Assembly: GCA_963754285.1 (NCBI GenBank)
Contig: CAVWFN010000006.1
Span: 723,236-787,235, forward strand
Direction: 5' to 3'
Length of the DNA stretch: 64,000 nt
DNA from: RYN-133 sp963754285
GTDB lineage: Bacteria > Actinomycetota > Actinomycetes > Mycobacteriales > Jatrophihabitantaceae
The position numbers and the translations under genes are program-made. The number at the start of each line of letters is the position of its first letter. Position 1 is the stretch's first letter. Positions 1-8,565 of this stretch are shown in pieces. The notes beneath the pieces are model-generated. The model worked only from the letters and a program-made list of their open reading frames with translations. It ran no database searches and was not told the DNA's origin.

Positions 1-1
1 C

Positions 2-457
2 AGCAAGCGCTACCTCGCGCTGCTCGACGAACTGCACGCCTGGTCGATCGACACACCGTTCACAACCCGGGCCGAGTCAGCCAAACATCTGACTCGCTAC
101 GTGACGAAGACTCGGCGCAAGTACCGCAAACGCCTGCGGATCGCCGACGCACTCGACGCCACTGACCCCGCAAAGAACGCCGCAATGCACCGCGCCCGAA
201 AGGCGGCCAAGCGGGCGCGCTACACCGCCGACCTCGCCGTGCCGGCACTCGGCAAACACGCCCACAAAGCGGCCGCGCAAGCGAAGAAGGCGAAAAGGCT
301 GCAGACCAGGCTGGGCGCGCGCCAAGACGGCCTGCTCGCAGTGCGCTTCTTGCGGCGCGTCGGCATTGCGGCGAACGCAAACCCTGACGAGAACGGCTTC
401 ACCTTCGGCATCTTGCTCGGCCGCGAGCTGCTCCGCGGCCACATCATCGTCAGTTGA
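2..457 (+). CDS. CHAD domain protein, C-terminal fragment
   Basis: The open frame enters from the left edge and ends at TGA 455-457, so only the last 151 residues are visible. The protein is rich in Lys, Arg and Ala, with helical stretches carrying regularly spaced basic residues (KTRRKYRKRLR, then HRARKAAKRARY), as in the alpha-helical CHAD fold. CHAD domains are known to bind inorganic polyphosphate through such basic helices, and are often fused to a CYTH phosphatase domain that would lie off the window. An internal ATG at 101 is unlikely to be the true start because the coding pattern continues upstream. The assignment is by fold-like composition. Confidence 0.7.
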   Translation, partial: SKRYLALLDELHAWSIDTPFTTRAESAKHLTRYVTKTRRKYRKRLRIADALDATDPAKNAAMHRARKAAKRARYTADLAVPALGKHAHKAAAQAKKAKRLQTRLGARQDGLLAVRFLRRVGIAANANPDENGFTFGILLGRELLRGHIIVS

Positions 458-477
458 CCTCGCCCACACCCTGGCGC

Positions 478-1221
478 TCAGCCAGAAGGTCCGAAGCTCT
501 CGACCCTGATCGTGTCCGGTCGCACGTCCAACTCCTGCAACCACGTGACGGCAGCGGCGGAGAAGGCCGGTGACCCGCACACGTAGTGCAGCTGTACGTC
601 CGTCAGCAGCGGCTCGATGTCGGCCGGTCTCAGGCGTCGTCCGTCCCCACTTCTCGTGTAGGTGATGTGCGCTCCGCCCGCCTCGAGCTCGTCGGCGTAC
701 GGCAGATCGGCACGAGTGCGCCCCGACACGACAAGGGTCAGCAGCTGGGTGGCATCGAAGTCTCTTGCGTGCCGGAGCATGGCGACGAACGGGACCACGC
801 CTGACCCGCCGGCGACGCCGAGAAGTGGCGTGGCCGCGTCCCAGACGAACCAGCCGCCTATCGGCCCACGCACATCCAACTCGTCGCCGACTTCGACGAC
901 ATCGGCCAAGAAGGTCGATACCTCGCCGTCAGCGAGCCGCTCGATGTAGAACTCGACCTGCGGATCAGAGGGTGCGGACGCGACCGAGTACGACCGCTGG
1001 GCGACGTAGCCATCAGGCGCCGTGAGGCGAATGACGTAGTGCTGTCCCGGCACGTGCTGGACGCGGTCCGGGATGTCCAAGCGCAGCATGACCGAATGCT
1101 CGGACGGATGCGAGATCGCGGTGACGACCGCGCTGCGTCGCACACTGACGGCTGCAACCTGGCTGGCCCCGACCGGCGTCGGATCAATCACCTTGGTAGC
1201 GCTGTTCTCGCCAGGGATCAC
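478..1221 (-). CDS. FAD/NAD(P)-binding ferredoxin-reductase-type oxidoreductase
   Basis: A 247-residue protein of the ferredoxin-NADP reductase superfamily. A beta-barrel FAD domain carries the flavin motif RSYS at about residues 76-79. A nucleotide-binding domain follows with GVAGGSGVVPF at about 135-145, a YVCGSPAF segment near 212-219 and an aromatic C-terminus (ESFGPSG). No 2Fe-2S cluster motif is present, so it is a reductase module only. The GTG start at 1221 overlaps the end of the upstream molybdopterin oxidoreductase gene by 38 nt, so the two are probably translated together. It likely passes electrons between NAD(P)H and that enzyme or a shared carrier; the direction cannot be read from sequence. 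Confidence 0.85.
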   Translation of the reverse strand: MIPGENSATKVIDPTPVGASQVAAVSVRRSAVVTAISHPSEHSVMLRLDIPDRVQHVPGQHYVIRLTAPDGYVAQRSYSVASAPSDPQVEFYIERLADGEVSTFLADVVEVGDELDVRGPIGGWFVWDAATPLLGVAGGSGVVPFVAMLRHARDFDATQLLTLVVSGRTRADLPYADELEAGGAHITYTRSGDGRRLRPADIEPLLTDVQLHYVCGSPAFSAAAVTWLQELDVRPDTIRVESFGPSG

Positions 1222-1789
1222 CGAGGTCGTGGTAGCCGTTGCGTTCCCAGAAGCCCTGCCGGTCGTGATCGAGCAGCGTCAGGGTCGTCACCCACTTGGC
1301 ACTCTTCCAGAAGTACAGATGCGGGACGAGCAGCCTGACCGGGCCGCCGTGTTCGCGCGGCAGCGGACGGCCCTCGTGGGACCAGACGATCCACGCCTGC
1401 CCGTCCGCGACGTGCTCGAGCGGCAGATTCGTGGTGTACCCCGTGGTCGACGTGGCGAGGACGTAGGCGGCCGACGACTTCGGCTTCGCGGCATCGAGGA
1501 GAACGTCGACCGACACTCCCCCGAAGCTGGTGCCGAGCTTGGACCACGTGGTCACGCAGTGGATGTCGCCGTGGTACTCCGACTGGGGTAGCGCATGCAG
1601 ATCCGACCAGGTCCACGACGTCGGATTGTCGACGAGACCATCGACGCTCATCGTCCAGCGGTCAGGATCAAGACGCGGCGTGGCTTCGGCCGTCAGCACC
1701 GGCCACTCGCCACCGACGTCGTACTGGCCGGGTGGCAGACGCGGATCGCGCGCGCTGTGCGACCTTCCGACGAATCCGCGAGTAGCCAA
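1184..1789 (-). CDS. Molybdopterin-dependent oxidoreductase (sulfite oxidase family)
   Basis: A 201-residue soluble protein matching the short, single-domain sulfite-oxidase-fold enzymes. The signature HCVTTWSK near residues 77-84 contains Cys78, expected to ligate the molybdenum of the molybdopterin cofactor. Downstream LPREHGGPVRLLVPHLYFWKSAKWV is the conserved cofactor-binding stretch of the family. No Tat or Sec signal is visible, suggesting a cytoplasmic enzyme. The best start is the TTG at 1789, since no ATG fits the N-terminus. It is the first gene of a two-gene unit with the flavin reductase at 478-1221. The substrate is unknown. Confidence 0.85.
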   Translation of the reverse strand: MATRGFVGRSHSARDPRLPPGQYDVGGEWPVLTAEATPRLDPDRWTMSVDGLVDNPTSWTWSDLHALPQSEYHGDIHCVTTWSKLGTSFGGVSVDVLLDAAKPKSSAAYVLATSTTGYTTNLPLEHVADGQAWIVWSHEGRPLPREHGGPVRLLVPHLYFWKSAKWVTTLTLLDHDRQGFWERNGYHDLGDPWREQRYQGD

Positions 1790-1883
1790 GATCGTCCTGC
1801 CCTTCTCCCCGGGACTCTCATCGCGGCGGGCGCAGCCAGCTCACGCGCTGTCGACCCTACCGAGCGTCGGCAAAGATAGGCAC

Positions 1884-3461
1884 GTGCTCGGACTGGAACT
1901 TGTCGTCATCTTCGGCGTTGCGCTCATCGCGTGCGGTGCGCTGGCGCGACGATATCCGGTCGCTCCGGCCATCCTGCTCGTCACGGTAGGTGTGCTGGTC
2001 GGATTCGTCCCCGCGCTGCGCCGTGCCCAGCTTCCTCCCGAGGTCGTGCTGCTGCTCTTCCTGCCTGCGTTGCTGTACTGGGAGAGCCTGACCACCTCGC
2101 TGCGCGAGATCCGCAACAACCTGCGAGTCGTGATCCTGGCGAGCACGGCGCTGGTCGTTGCCACCGCCGCGGCCGTTGCGGTCACCGTCCACGCGCTCGG
2201 TCTGCAGTGGGGGCCGGCCTGGGTGCTCGGCGCCGCTCTGGCTCCGACCGATGCGACTGCGGTCGGCGTGCTGGCACGCGACCTGCCGCGCCGCACCGTG
2301 ACCGTGCTGCGCGCCGAGAGCCTCATCAACGACGGCACCGCGCTGGTCATCTGGGGACTGGCGGTCGGTGTGACGGTCGGCGAGGAGCACCTCACCGCGC
2401 TGAACGTGAGTTGGCTCCTGGTGCTCGCCTACGGCGGCGGCGTGCTCTCAGGCCTGCTCATCGGATTGATCAGCTGGCAGGTTCGCCAGCGCATGGACGA
2501 TCCGATGCTCGAAGGGATCGCCATGCTGGTAACGCCGTTTGCGGCGTTCCTCTTGGCCGATTCCATTCACGCGTCCGGCGTGCTCGCGGTGGTGGTCTGC
2601 GGACTGCTCCTGACCCGTACTGCCCCGCGATTCACCGGCGCGTTCACGCGTCAACAGACGACAGCGTTCTGGTCGCTGGCGACCACCGTGCTGAGCAGTG
2701 TGCTGTTCGTCCTCGTCGGACTGCAGGCACAAACTGCAGTACGCAACCTCACGAGCGCATCGGCTCCGCGCGCGCTCGGTTACGTCTTTGCGGTGACTGC
2801 AGTCGTCATCGGGACGCGCTGGGCGTGGCTGTACACGACTCCGTATCTGATCCGCGCCGTCGACCGCCGCGCTGTGCAGCGAGTGCGGCGCATCGGCGCT
2901 CGGCAGCGCACCGTCAGCGCGATGAGCGGATTCCGTGGTGCGGTGTCACTGGCCGCCGCATTGGCGGTGCCGCAGACCTTGCATTCGGGCGCCCCCTTTC
3001 CGGATCGGGACCTGATCGTTGTGATCACGTGTGGCGTCATCGTGCTGACGCTGCTCCAGGCGCTGCTGCTACCCGGCGTGGTTCGCTTTGCACGCTTGCC
3101 CGTCGACACGTCGGTGGCGGAGGAACGCCGGTTGGCCGAGGTCGTCACGACCGATGCGGCCTTCGACGCGCTCGAGACGACTGCCTCCGAGCTCGGTACG
3201 GACGACCGCGTCACCGAACGAGTGCGGCATGAGCTCGACAAGAGTCGCAAGCTGCTCGCGGCCGACGGTGCGCTCGACGACCCCGTCGTGCAGCACGACG
3301 ACCAGTACACGGCGTTGCGGCTGGCGCTCATCGCACGTAAGCGTGTCGCGCTGCTGGAACTGCGCGACACCCAGCGCATCGACGACATCGTCCTGCGCCA
3401 GGTGCAGGCGGGGTTCGATGTCGAGGAGGTGCGCCTGTCGCGCCAGACCCCTGTTGACTGA
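1884..3461 (+). CDS. Na+/H+ antiporter, CPA1 family
   Basis: A 525-residue polytopic membrane protein exchanging cations for protons across the cytoplasmic membrane. About 12 hydrophobic segments are followed by a charged cytoplasmic tail of roughly 110 residues. Family landmarks are LLFLPALLYWESL, the acidic LAPTDATAVGVLARDLP and ESLINDGTALVIW, and the late GFRGAVSLAAALAVP motif. ND in the ESLINDGTA segment is the usual ion-coupling pair. The GTG at 1884 is preferred because the frame upstream to 1530 looks non-coding and antisense to the oxidoreductase. It is divergent from the oxidoreductase pair. The ion may be Na+, K+ or both. Confidence 0.88.
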   Translation: MLGLELVVIFGVALIACGALARRYPVAPAILLVTVGVLVGFVPALRRAQLPPEVVLLLFLPALLYWESLTTSLREIRNNLRVVILASTALVVATAAAVAVTVHALGLQWGPAWVLGAALAPTDATAVGVLARDLPRRTVTVLRAESLINDGTALVIWGLAVGVTVGEEHLTALNVSWLLVLAYGGGVLSGLLIGLISWQVRQRMDDPMLEGIAMLVTPFAAFLLADSIHASGVLAVVVCGLLLTRTAPRFTGAFTRQQTTAFWSLATTVLSSVLFVLVGLQAQTAVRNLTSASAPRALGYVFAVTAVVIGTRWAWLYTTPYLIRAVDRRAVQRVRRIGARQRTVSAMSGFRGAVSLAAALAVPQTLHSGAPFPDRDLIVVITCGVIVLTLLQALLLPGVVRFARLPVDTSVAEERRLAEVVTTDAAFDALETTASELGTDDRVTERVRHELDKSRKLLAADGALDDPVVQHDDQYTALRLALIARKRVALLELRDTQRIDDIVLRQVQAGFDVEEVRLSRQTPVD

Positions 3462-3514
3462 ACGGCTGAAACCGGTCTGAACTAGGCTCAATGTGTCGAG
3501 CGGGAGAATAATCG

Positions 3515-4288
3515 GTGCACACGACTCTGTTGGTCCTAGCGGTCTTTGCGGCCTGCGTCGTCGAGTCGGTCGAAGCCTTGACGATCGTGCTCGCCGTGGG
3601 TGTGACGCGGGGTTGGCACGCCACGATGCGCGGCGTTGCGGGCGGGTTGATCGTGCTCGCCGCACTCGTCGCAGTGTTGGGCCCGGCCATCACCGTCATC
3701 CCGATCAATGCGCTGCGCCTGGTCGTCGGCGGCCTGCTGCTCGTGTTCGGTCTCGGGTGGTTGCGCAAGGCGATCCTGCGCGCGTCCGGGCTCAAAGGAC
3801 TCCACGACGAGGACGCGATCTATCTGCGCGAGCGCGAGGCCGCTGAGCAGGCGCAGCACGGCGGGCTGTTCGGTGACTCGTACGCCTTCACCCTCGCGTT
3901 CAAAGGCGTCTTGCTCGAGGGGCTCGAGGTGGTCTTCATCGTGTTGACCTTCGGCGCCAATCAACACAGCATTCCGCTCGCCGCCGCCGGAGCTGCCGCG
4001 GCCGTGATCTTGGTGACCGTCGCCGGGCTCGCCCTCAAGACGCCGCTGGCTCGCGTCCCCGAGAACTCGCTGAAATTCGCGGTCGGCGTGCTGCTCACCG
4101 CATTCGGCAGCTTCTGGGGCGTCGAAGGAGCGGGGGCGTCGTGGCCCGGTAACGATGTGGCGTTGCTGCCGCTGATTGCCGGCGTGTTGGCCTTCGCACT
4201 CGGCGCGGTGTGGCTGTTGCGCCGCCTCCGATCTCGCGAGCTCAGCGACCGCGTGCACCGCGACCACGAACCGGCGGTCGCGCGATGA
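3515..4288 (+). CDS. Multi-spanning membrane protein, COG4280-like
   Basis: A 257-residue protein with about seven hydrophobic segments. It has two related intramembrane acidic motifs: VVESVEALTIVLAVG at the N-terminus and KGVLLEGLEVVFIV in the middle. The ExxEA/EGLEVV pattern recalls the paired acidic motifs of cation carriers such as GDT1/UPF0016 and FTR1 permeases, so a metal-cation transport role is possible but only inferred. A soluble charged loop (residues ~85-115) separates the halves. The start is GTG 3515, and the stop overlaps the next gene by 4 nt (ATGA), so the two form an operon. Confidence 0.65.
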   Translation: MHTTLLVLAVFAACVVESVEALTIVLAVGVTRGWHATMRGVAGGLIVLAALVAVLGPAITVIPINALRLVVGGLLLVFGLGWLRKAILRASGLKGLHDEDAIYLREREAAEQAQHGGLFGDSYAFTLAFKGVLLEGLEVVFIVLTFGANQHSIPLAAAGAAAAVILVTVAGLALKTPLARVPENSLKFAVGVLLTAFGSFWGVEGAGASWPGNDVALLPLIAGVLAFALGAVWLLRRLRSRELSDRVHRDHEPAVAR

Positions 4289-4500
4289 GCCGCGTCACCA
4301 CGGCGCTGCGTGGATTCGCCGCCTTCTGGTGGGACTTCATCGTCGGCGACGACTGGCGCATCGCGGCCGGCATCATCGTCGCCCTGGGCGCGACTGCGAT
4401 ATTGGCAACGACAACTGTGCCCGCGTGGTGGCTCGTTCCGGTCTTCGTCGTTGCCATGCTCACTGTGTCGCTGCGCAGCGCGCTGCGCGCAAGTCGCTGA
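4285..4500 (+). CDS. Small membrane protein, partner of the COG4280-like gene
   Basis: A 71-residue protein starting at ATG 4285, overlapping the preceding stop as ATGA, which implies translational coupling. It has a short amphipathic N-terminus (FAAFWWDFIVGDDW), then two hydrophobic segments separated by a short turn, ending in a basic tail. The tight overlap suggests it is an accessory subunit or stabiliser of the upstream membrane protein. No catalytic motif is visible and no function is assigned. Confidence 0.6.
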   Translation: MSRVTTALRGFAAFWWDFIVGDDWRIAAGIIVALGATAILATTTVPAWWLVPVFVVAMLTVSLRSALRASR

Positions 4501-4510
4501 CGTCTGCCGG

Positions 4511-6763
4511 TCAGCTTGCCCGAAGCGTCAGCGGAAGATGGCTCGACAGCTGATCGCCGTCGAGCGGCACCGACAGCCAGAAGCCCTGCGCACTGTCACA
4601 CCCGAGCTCGGTGAGGACGCGCAACTGTGCTTGCGTCTCGACGCCTTCCCCGACGGCGGTCAGGCCCGCGGCGTGAGCCGCGCGAACGATCACCTCGAGC
4701 AGCGCTTGCTCACCGACGCCTTGCCCGGCGACGAACGTCCGGTCGATCTTGATCGCATCGACCGGCAGCAGCCGCATGCGCGAGATCGAGCTGTATCCGG
4801 TCCCGAAGTCATCGATGCTCACCGAGACGCCGAGCGATCGGATCGCTTGCAGGTGTTCTGATGCGCGCACGTCTTCACCGAGTGCTGTCTCAGTGATTTC
4901 GAGAACGAGCTGGCACGGGTCCAGACCACTGGTCTCCAGCGCATTACGGACGTCGTCGATGAGGCGTGGATTGCTGGCGTGCCGACCGGAGATGTTGACC
5001 GCGATGGTGACGTGCGGGTCGCCGAGCGCGGCGATCTGGCTCGTAGCCGTGTTCAGTACCCAGGCGTCCATGTCGCAGATCAGATCGGACTGTTCGGCGA
5101 CCGGCACGAAGGTGTCGGGCGGGAGCATTCCGCGCTCGGGATGGCGCCAGCGCAGCAGAGCCTCGTATCCCTCGATACGGCGGGATTCGAGCTGGTAGAT
5201 CGGCTGGTACTGCACGACGAGGTCGTCGCCGGCTATGGCTGCTCTGAGTTCACCTTCGAGCTGCTCGCGTTCGGACAGCTCGCGCCGCAGCGCATCGTCA
5301 AAGACTTCGACGCGGTTCTTGCCCGCGGTCTTCGCCCGGTAGACGGCGATGTCCGCCTCGTTGAGCAGACGCTCGGGGTTGATCTCGCCGTCCAGGCTGA
5401 CCGCGACTCCGACGCTTGCGCCGATGCGCACGAGGCGGCCGTCGACAGATGGGAGCGGTTGTGCCAGCGCGGCCACGATCCTGTTCGCAAGGTCGACGGC
5501 GTCCTCTTCGCGGTCGTTGTTCTCCAACACCACGACGAATTCGTCGCCGCCGAGTCGCGCGACGAAGTCACCGGCACGGACCTCTGCGCGAAGACGTTGT
5601 GCCGCATTCCGTAGGGCTTCGTCTCCGGCAGCATGTCCGTGCAGGTCGTTGACGGCCTTGAATCCGTCCAAGTCGATGAACAACAGTGCCAACAGGCTGC
5701 CGCTGCGTTGACCGCGGGCCTGCGCGGCGTGAATCTCGGTCATCGCCTGCGCTCGGTTCGGCAACCCGGTGAGCGCATCATGGGTCGCCTGGTAGGCAAG
5801 ATCGTTCTGCAGTCGATCGCGCACGTCGTTCGCGGCAAGCACGTCGGCCATGGCCATCGTCATGCGCGTCACCACGAGCAGGAACAAGACCATCGACACG
5901 CCGACGACCGGCCACACATCCAGGTCGCCGCCGGCCAACTGCTCGACCGCCAGCACGGCGGGTGCGATGCACGTCGCCACTGCCAGCGAAACGACGCGTC
6001 GCATGCGAAGGCCCCGCACGGTCGGCTGCGCGCTCTCGGTCAACCGCGTCATGGACGGGTGCAGCGCCGCAGCCCCCCACGCCACATAGGAGACCAGCCA
6101 GATCATGTCGTATGCCGTGTTGCCGACGGTGAGCCAGAGACTGACCGCCGTCGACACGGTGTCGCCCACGATCAGCAAGCCGAAAGCAGCCATCAGCAAG
6201 CGAAACGACGTCGTGCGTCCCGCACCGCCGGTGACCATCCGGAACAACAGCGCCAGTAGCAGGATGTCGCCGGCCGGATAGGCCACGCTGACGGCTGCTG
6301 TGAACGGCGAATAGTTGTACAGCTTCACCGTCGGATGGCCCAGCGACGCCCATGACAGGATGCCGACGCCGATCGTCAGGATGGCGGTGTCGAGGAGCCC
6401 TGCACGGTCGTTCCGACGCCCGCCGCGACGGTGCAGCAACCAGAGGCCGACTGCAATCACGGGGTAGCCGACAAGGTAGAACGCGTCGACGAGCGATGGG
6501 TATACGTCCCGGTTGGCGATGTCGCGTTGCCAGCTGTCGACCACGTCGCCGGCCACCCACAGGGCCAGCCCGGCCAGCATGAACCACCACGGCCCGCACG
6601 CCGAGGGGCGGTTCTTCTTGAGTCCGACAAAGATCGCCACGACGCTGGACAGCCCTATCGCGATGTAAAGACCGTCCTGGGTCAGCGCATTGCTGACCAA
6701 CGGGTAGCACAGCGTCGCCAGGACGCCGCAGGCGAGATACCACCGCCAGACTGTGCTACTCAT
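4511..6763 (-). CDS. Membrane GGDEF-EAL cyclic-di-GMP protein
   Basis: A 750-residue protein. Residues 1-310 hold about eight to ten transmembrane helices with short loops, a MASE-like sensory region. The GGDEF domain follows (THDALTGLPNR near 327; intact GGDEF at 405-409; RAGD inhibitory-site motif five residues before it). The C-terminal EAL domain keeps EAL at 534-536, EITETALG, SIDDFGTGYS and AIKIDRTF, so all main metal and catalytic residues of the phosphodiesterase appear present. It can therefore be predicted to both make and degrade c-di-GMP at the inner membrane. A second GGDEF-EAL protein lies at 41724-44930. The start is ATG 6763, divergent from the lipoprotein gene. Confidence 0.93.
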   Translation of the reverse strand: MSSTVWRWYLACGVLATLCYPLVSNALTQDGLYIAIGLSSVVAIFVGLKKNRPSACGPWWFMLAGLALWVAGDVVDSWQRDIANRDVYPSLVDAFYLVGYPVIAVGLWLLHRRGGRRNDRAGLLDTAILTIGVGILSWASLGHPTVKLYNYSPFTAAVSVAYPAGDILLLALLFRMVTGGAGRTTSFRLLMAAFGLLIVGDTVSTAVSLWLTVGNTAYDMIWLVSYVAWGAAALHPSMTRLTESAQPTVRGLRMRRVVSLAVATCIAPAVLAVEQLAGGDLDVWPVVGVSMVLFLLVVTRMTMAMADVLAANDVRDRLQNDLAYQATHDALTGLPNRAQAMTEIHAAQARGQRSGSLLALLFIDLDGFKAVNDLHGHAAGDEALRNAAQRLRAEVRAGDFVARLGGDEFVVVLENNDREEDAVDLANRIVAALAQPLPSVDGRLVRIGASVGVAVSLDGEINPERLLNEADIAVYRAKTAGKNRVEVFDDALRRELSEREQLEGELRAAIAGDDLVVQYQPIYQLESRRIEGYEALLRWRHPERGMLPPDTFVPVAEQSDLICDMDAWVLNTATSQIAALGDPHVTIAVNISGRHASNPRLIDDVRNALETSGLDPCQLVLEITETALGEDVRASEHLQAIRSLGVSVSIDDFGTGYSSISRMRLLPVDAIKIDRTFVAGQGVGEQALLEVIVRAAHAAGLTAVGEGVETQAQLRVLTELGCDSAQGFWLSVPLDGDQLSSHLPLTLRAS

Positions 6764-6882
6764 GCCCCGTCTATCGGCAGTTTGAGCAGAATTTCAAGCG
6801 AAATACGTCGAAATTGCGGGCTTGCCACGAGGAGCACACTGGTCGCGAGGGTGGCTCGCACGCGTGGGAGGGCGTCGTGTGC

Positions 6883-7446
6883 ATGGTCCGACGAATAGTC
6901 ATTTCCAGCGTGGCGGCCACAGCGCTGTCGACGTTCGCAGCCGGGTGCACCGGCGCTTCCACCCAGGTTCGCCCCAGCTCGCGTCCTGTTTCGTCGCCGG
7001 CCTCACGTCCTGCTGTCGAGCCGCGGACGGGACGGAACCGGCGTGCGGGTGGGCAGACCGAGTACGCACGACGGATCACTCACCGCTTGCCGGCTGACGA
7101 CACCGGCATGCACGAAGCACGTGGCTGCGGTGCGAGCGACCCTGGCCGCATGGTGCAGGTGTTCCTCGACCCTGACGAACCGATTCCTCTGTGCGTGATC
7201 GTGCGGCCCGACCAGCGGTTGGAGGTGATCAACCGGATGGTCCGGGTCGTGCACGGTCGTGCCCAGCGTGGAGAAATCAGGTTCGGCCACCTGCGCCCCC
7301 AACCGCTTCCAGTCGGATCAACGCTGGTGTTTCGTCAACCATTCAAGGCTTACCTGACCTTTGGCGAACACAGCCTGTATTACCTGGGGATCCACACCTC
7401 GGTCGATCTGTGGCTGCGGCGGCCGAGCGCACGTACCTCGCCCTGA
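6883..7446 (+). CDS. Predicted lipoprotein, unknown function
   Basis: A 187-residue protein with a basic N-terminus and hydrophobic core ending in the lipobox-like FAAGC, so it is probably exported and lipid-anchored. A Ser/Pro/Arg-rich linker follows. The mature part (from about residue 75) contains GCGASDPGRMVQVFLDPD and a beta-rich segment through LVFRQPFKAYLTFGEH. This pattern suits an extracellular beta-sandwich but no family was recognised. ATG 6883 is chosen because it gives a clean signal peptide; GTG 6877 is an alternative. It is divergent from the GGDEF-EAL gene with about 120 nt between starts. Confidence 0.6.
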   Translation: MVRRIVISSVAATALSTFAAGCTGASTQVRPSSRPVSSPASRPAVEPRTGRNRRAGGQTEYARRITHRLPADDTGMHEARGCGASDPGRMVQVFLDPDEPIPLCVIVRPDQRLEVINRMVRVVHGRAQRGEIRFGHLRPQPLPVGSTLVFRQPFKAYLTFGEHSLYYLGIHTSVDLWLRRPSARTSP

Positions 7447-7887
7447 CCGTCCCTGTGTTCGCTCGGTCAGTCATTGCTGCACGCGACAACTCAGCGACGC
7501 CAAGGATGAGGAGGGCTGCACGAGTGCTCAGTCGTTCGACTTCGAAATGAGTACGTCCAGGTCGCGAGTCGTTGAGTGATTCTGGGCAGGCTTTCGACAT
7601 GAGCGATCCCGATGACGAGAAGGCCGGACCTCAGGTAGTTCCCGATCGCCCTGATGGCGTGGCCGGCGAGCCGGGCCCTGCAGACCGCGAGTCCGCCGAA
7701 CGACGCGATGCCGAGCATGAGGACGAGTCGACCGAAGGCCGGCAAGAATCTTGAGTGCGGTCACTTGTTGACCGCGTCGACCGCCTTCCAGGCACACCGT
7801 TTAGGACGGCGCGAGATTGGGCAGACGTCAGGTTGGGACGCGCCCTGAACAGCGAGGGCCAGGCCACCTATCCACCGGAGAACCCCC
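7447..7887. other. Intergenic stretch with a possible small membrane ORF
   Basis: Nothing certain is encoded here. The minus-strand frame 7745-7491 shows high G/C at third positions and reads as a hydrophobic protein (GRLVLMLGIASFGGLAV, then GLLVIGIAHV). It would gain a credible N-terminus (VTALKILA, from GTG near 7761) if one base near the GGCC at 7736-7741 were removed. The opposing plus-strand frame (7600-7754, acidic) has weaker codon bias. Either could be a remnant. Confidence 0.25.
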
Positions 7888-8130
7888 ATGCGCATCGGCG
7901 GAGCACTGATCTTGATCGCGATCGGAGCGATCATGACGTTCGCTATCAACGTCAAACACAGCCACGGCTTCGACATCAACACCATCGGCATCATCTTGAT
8001 GATCGTCGGTGCCGTCTGGGCGATCGCGGAGATCGCCTTCGGATTCTCGCGGCGCCGCACCGAGGTCGTCCAGAACGTTGGCCCGACGGGCCAGCGCACC
8101 ACCTACTCCGAACCGAACCAGCCGTACTGA
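7888..8130 (+). CDS. DUF6458 family small membrane protein
   Basis: An 80-residue protein starting at ATG 7888. It begins MRIGGALILIAIGAIMTFAI, and this start motif with two closely spaced hydrophobic helices (about 5-22 and 32-52) followed by a polar, Arg/Gln-rich tail is typical of the actinobacterial DUF6458 family. It is predicted to be an inner-membrane protein of unknown function. It appears monocistronic: an unusually strong hairpin lies just after its stop. Confidence 0.75.
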   Translation: MRIGGALILIAIGAIMTFAINVKHSHGFDINTIGIILMIVGAVWAIAEIAFGFSRRRTEVVQNVGPTGQRTTYSEPNQPY

Positions 8131-8146
8131 TCGCAGCTGGGACAGT

Positions 8147-8180
8147 GCCAGCTCGCTGAGGGCGACCTCAGCGAGCTGGC
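8147..8180 (+). terminator. Strong hairpin after the DUF6458 gene
   Basis: Perfect inverted repeat: GCCAGCTCGCTGAG (8147-8160), loop GGCGAC, then CTCAGCGAGCTGGC (8167-8180). The 14-bp GC-rich stem starts 16 nt after the stop codon. No U-tract follows, as is common in actinobacterial terminators. Confidence 0.75.
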
Positions 8181-8253
8181 CTACAGCCATCCCCTTGACG
8201 GTTAGCCACAAATCCGAGAAGGGACATCGGTCGATATGAGTGGACACCGCAAC

Positions 8254-8302
8254 GACAACTATGGGTTGACATCGACAACCTAGGGTTGTCACACTTGGTG
8301 TC
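8254..8302 (+). promoter_or_regulatory. Promoter with palindromic operator for the small HTH gene
   Basis: TTGACA at 8266-8271 can serve as a -35 box and the CACACT region (8290-8295) as a weak -10. This would start transcription at or next to the ATG at 8303, i.e. a leaderless mRNA. Between them sits GACAACC-TAG-GGTTGTC (8274-8290). A degenerate copy, GACAAC-TAT-GGGTTG, lies 20 nt upstream (8254-8268). Two similar sites two helical turns apart, covering the promoter, suggest a repressor site. Confidence 0.6.
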
Positions 8303-8515
8303 ATGACGAAGAACCCAAGCCGTGAAGAGACGTTCGAACGGATCAAAGAGGTGCGCGCACAAGCCATCGAGCACACTCGACGGGCGCGCGCGCTGGCGCG
8401 TGAACGGCGTGACTTGATGCAGTGGCTTCTCGATGACGGCCTTTCACAGGCGGACATCGCTCGCGAACTCGGGGTGTCGCGGCAGGCGATACAGAAGATG
8501 ATGGCGCTGGCGTGA
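8303..8515 (+). CDS. Small helix-turn-helix DNA-binding protein
   Basis: A 70-residue protein. A charged N-terminal helix (about 1-38, many Arg/Glu) is followed by a compact HTH: LSQADIARELGVSRQAIQKMM at about residues 48-68, matching the sigma-70 region 4/Xre-type tri-helical pattern. The N-terminal helix may mediate dimerisation. The promoter palindrome directly upstream makes autoregulation the simplest hypothesis. The start at ATG 8303 has no Shine-Dalgarno site, consistent with leaderless translation. Other targets are unknown. Confidence 0.7.
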   Translation: MTKNPSREETFERIKEVRAQAIEHTRRARALARERRDLMQWLLDDGLSQADIARELGVSRQAIQKMMALA

Positions 8516-8565
8516 TCACGCAGCTGCGCCACTGTTCGACGTGCCGTTCTGGGTAGCTTCACGAG

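Noticed and set aside
4495..4533. Inverted repeat CGCTGACG / CGTCAGCG between two convergent genes
   Set aside because: The 23-nt loop and overlap with both coding ends make it a weak terminator; arms may be chance.
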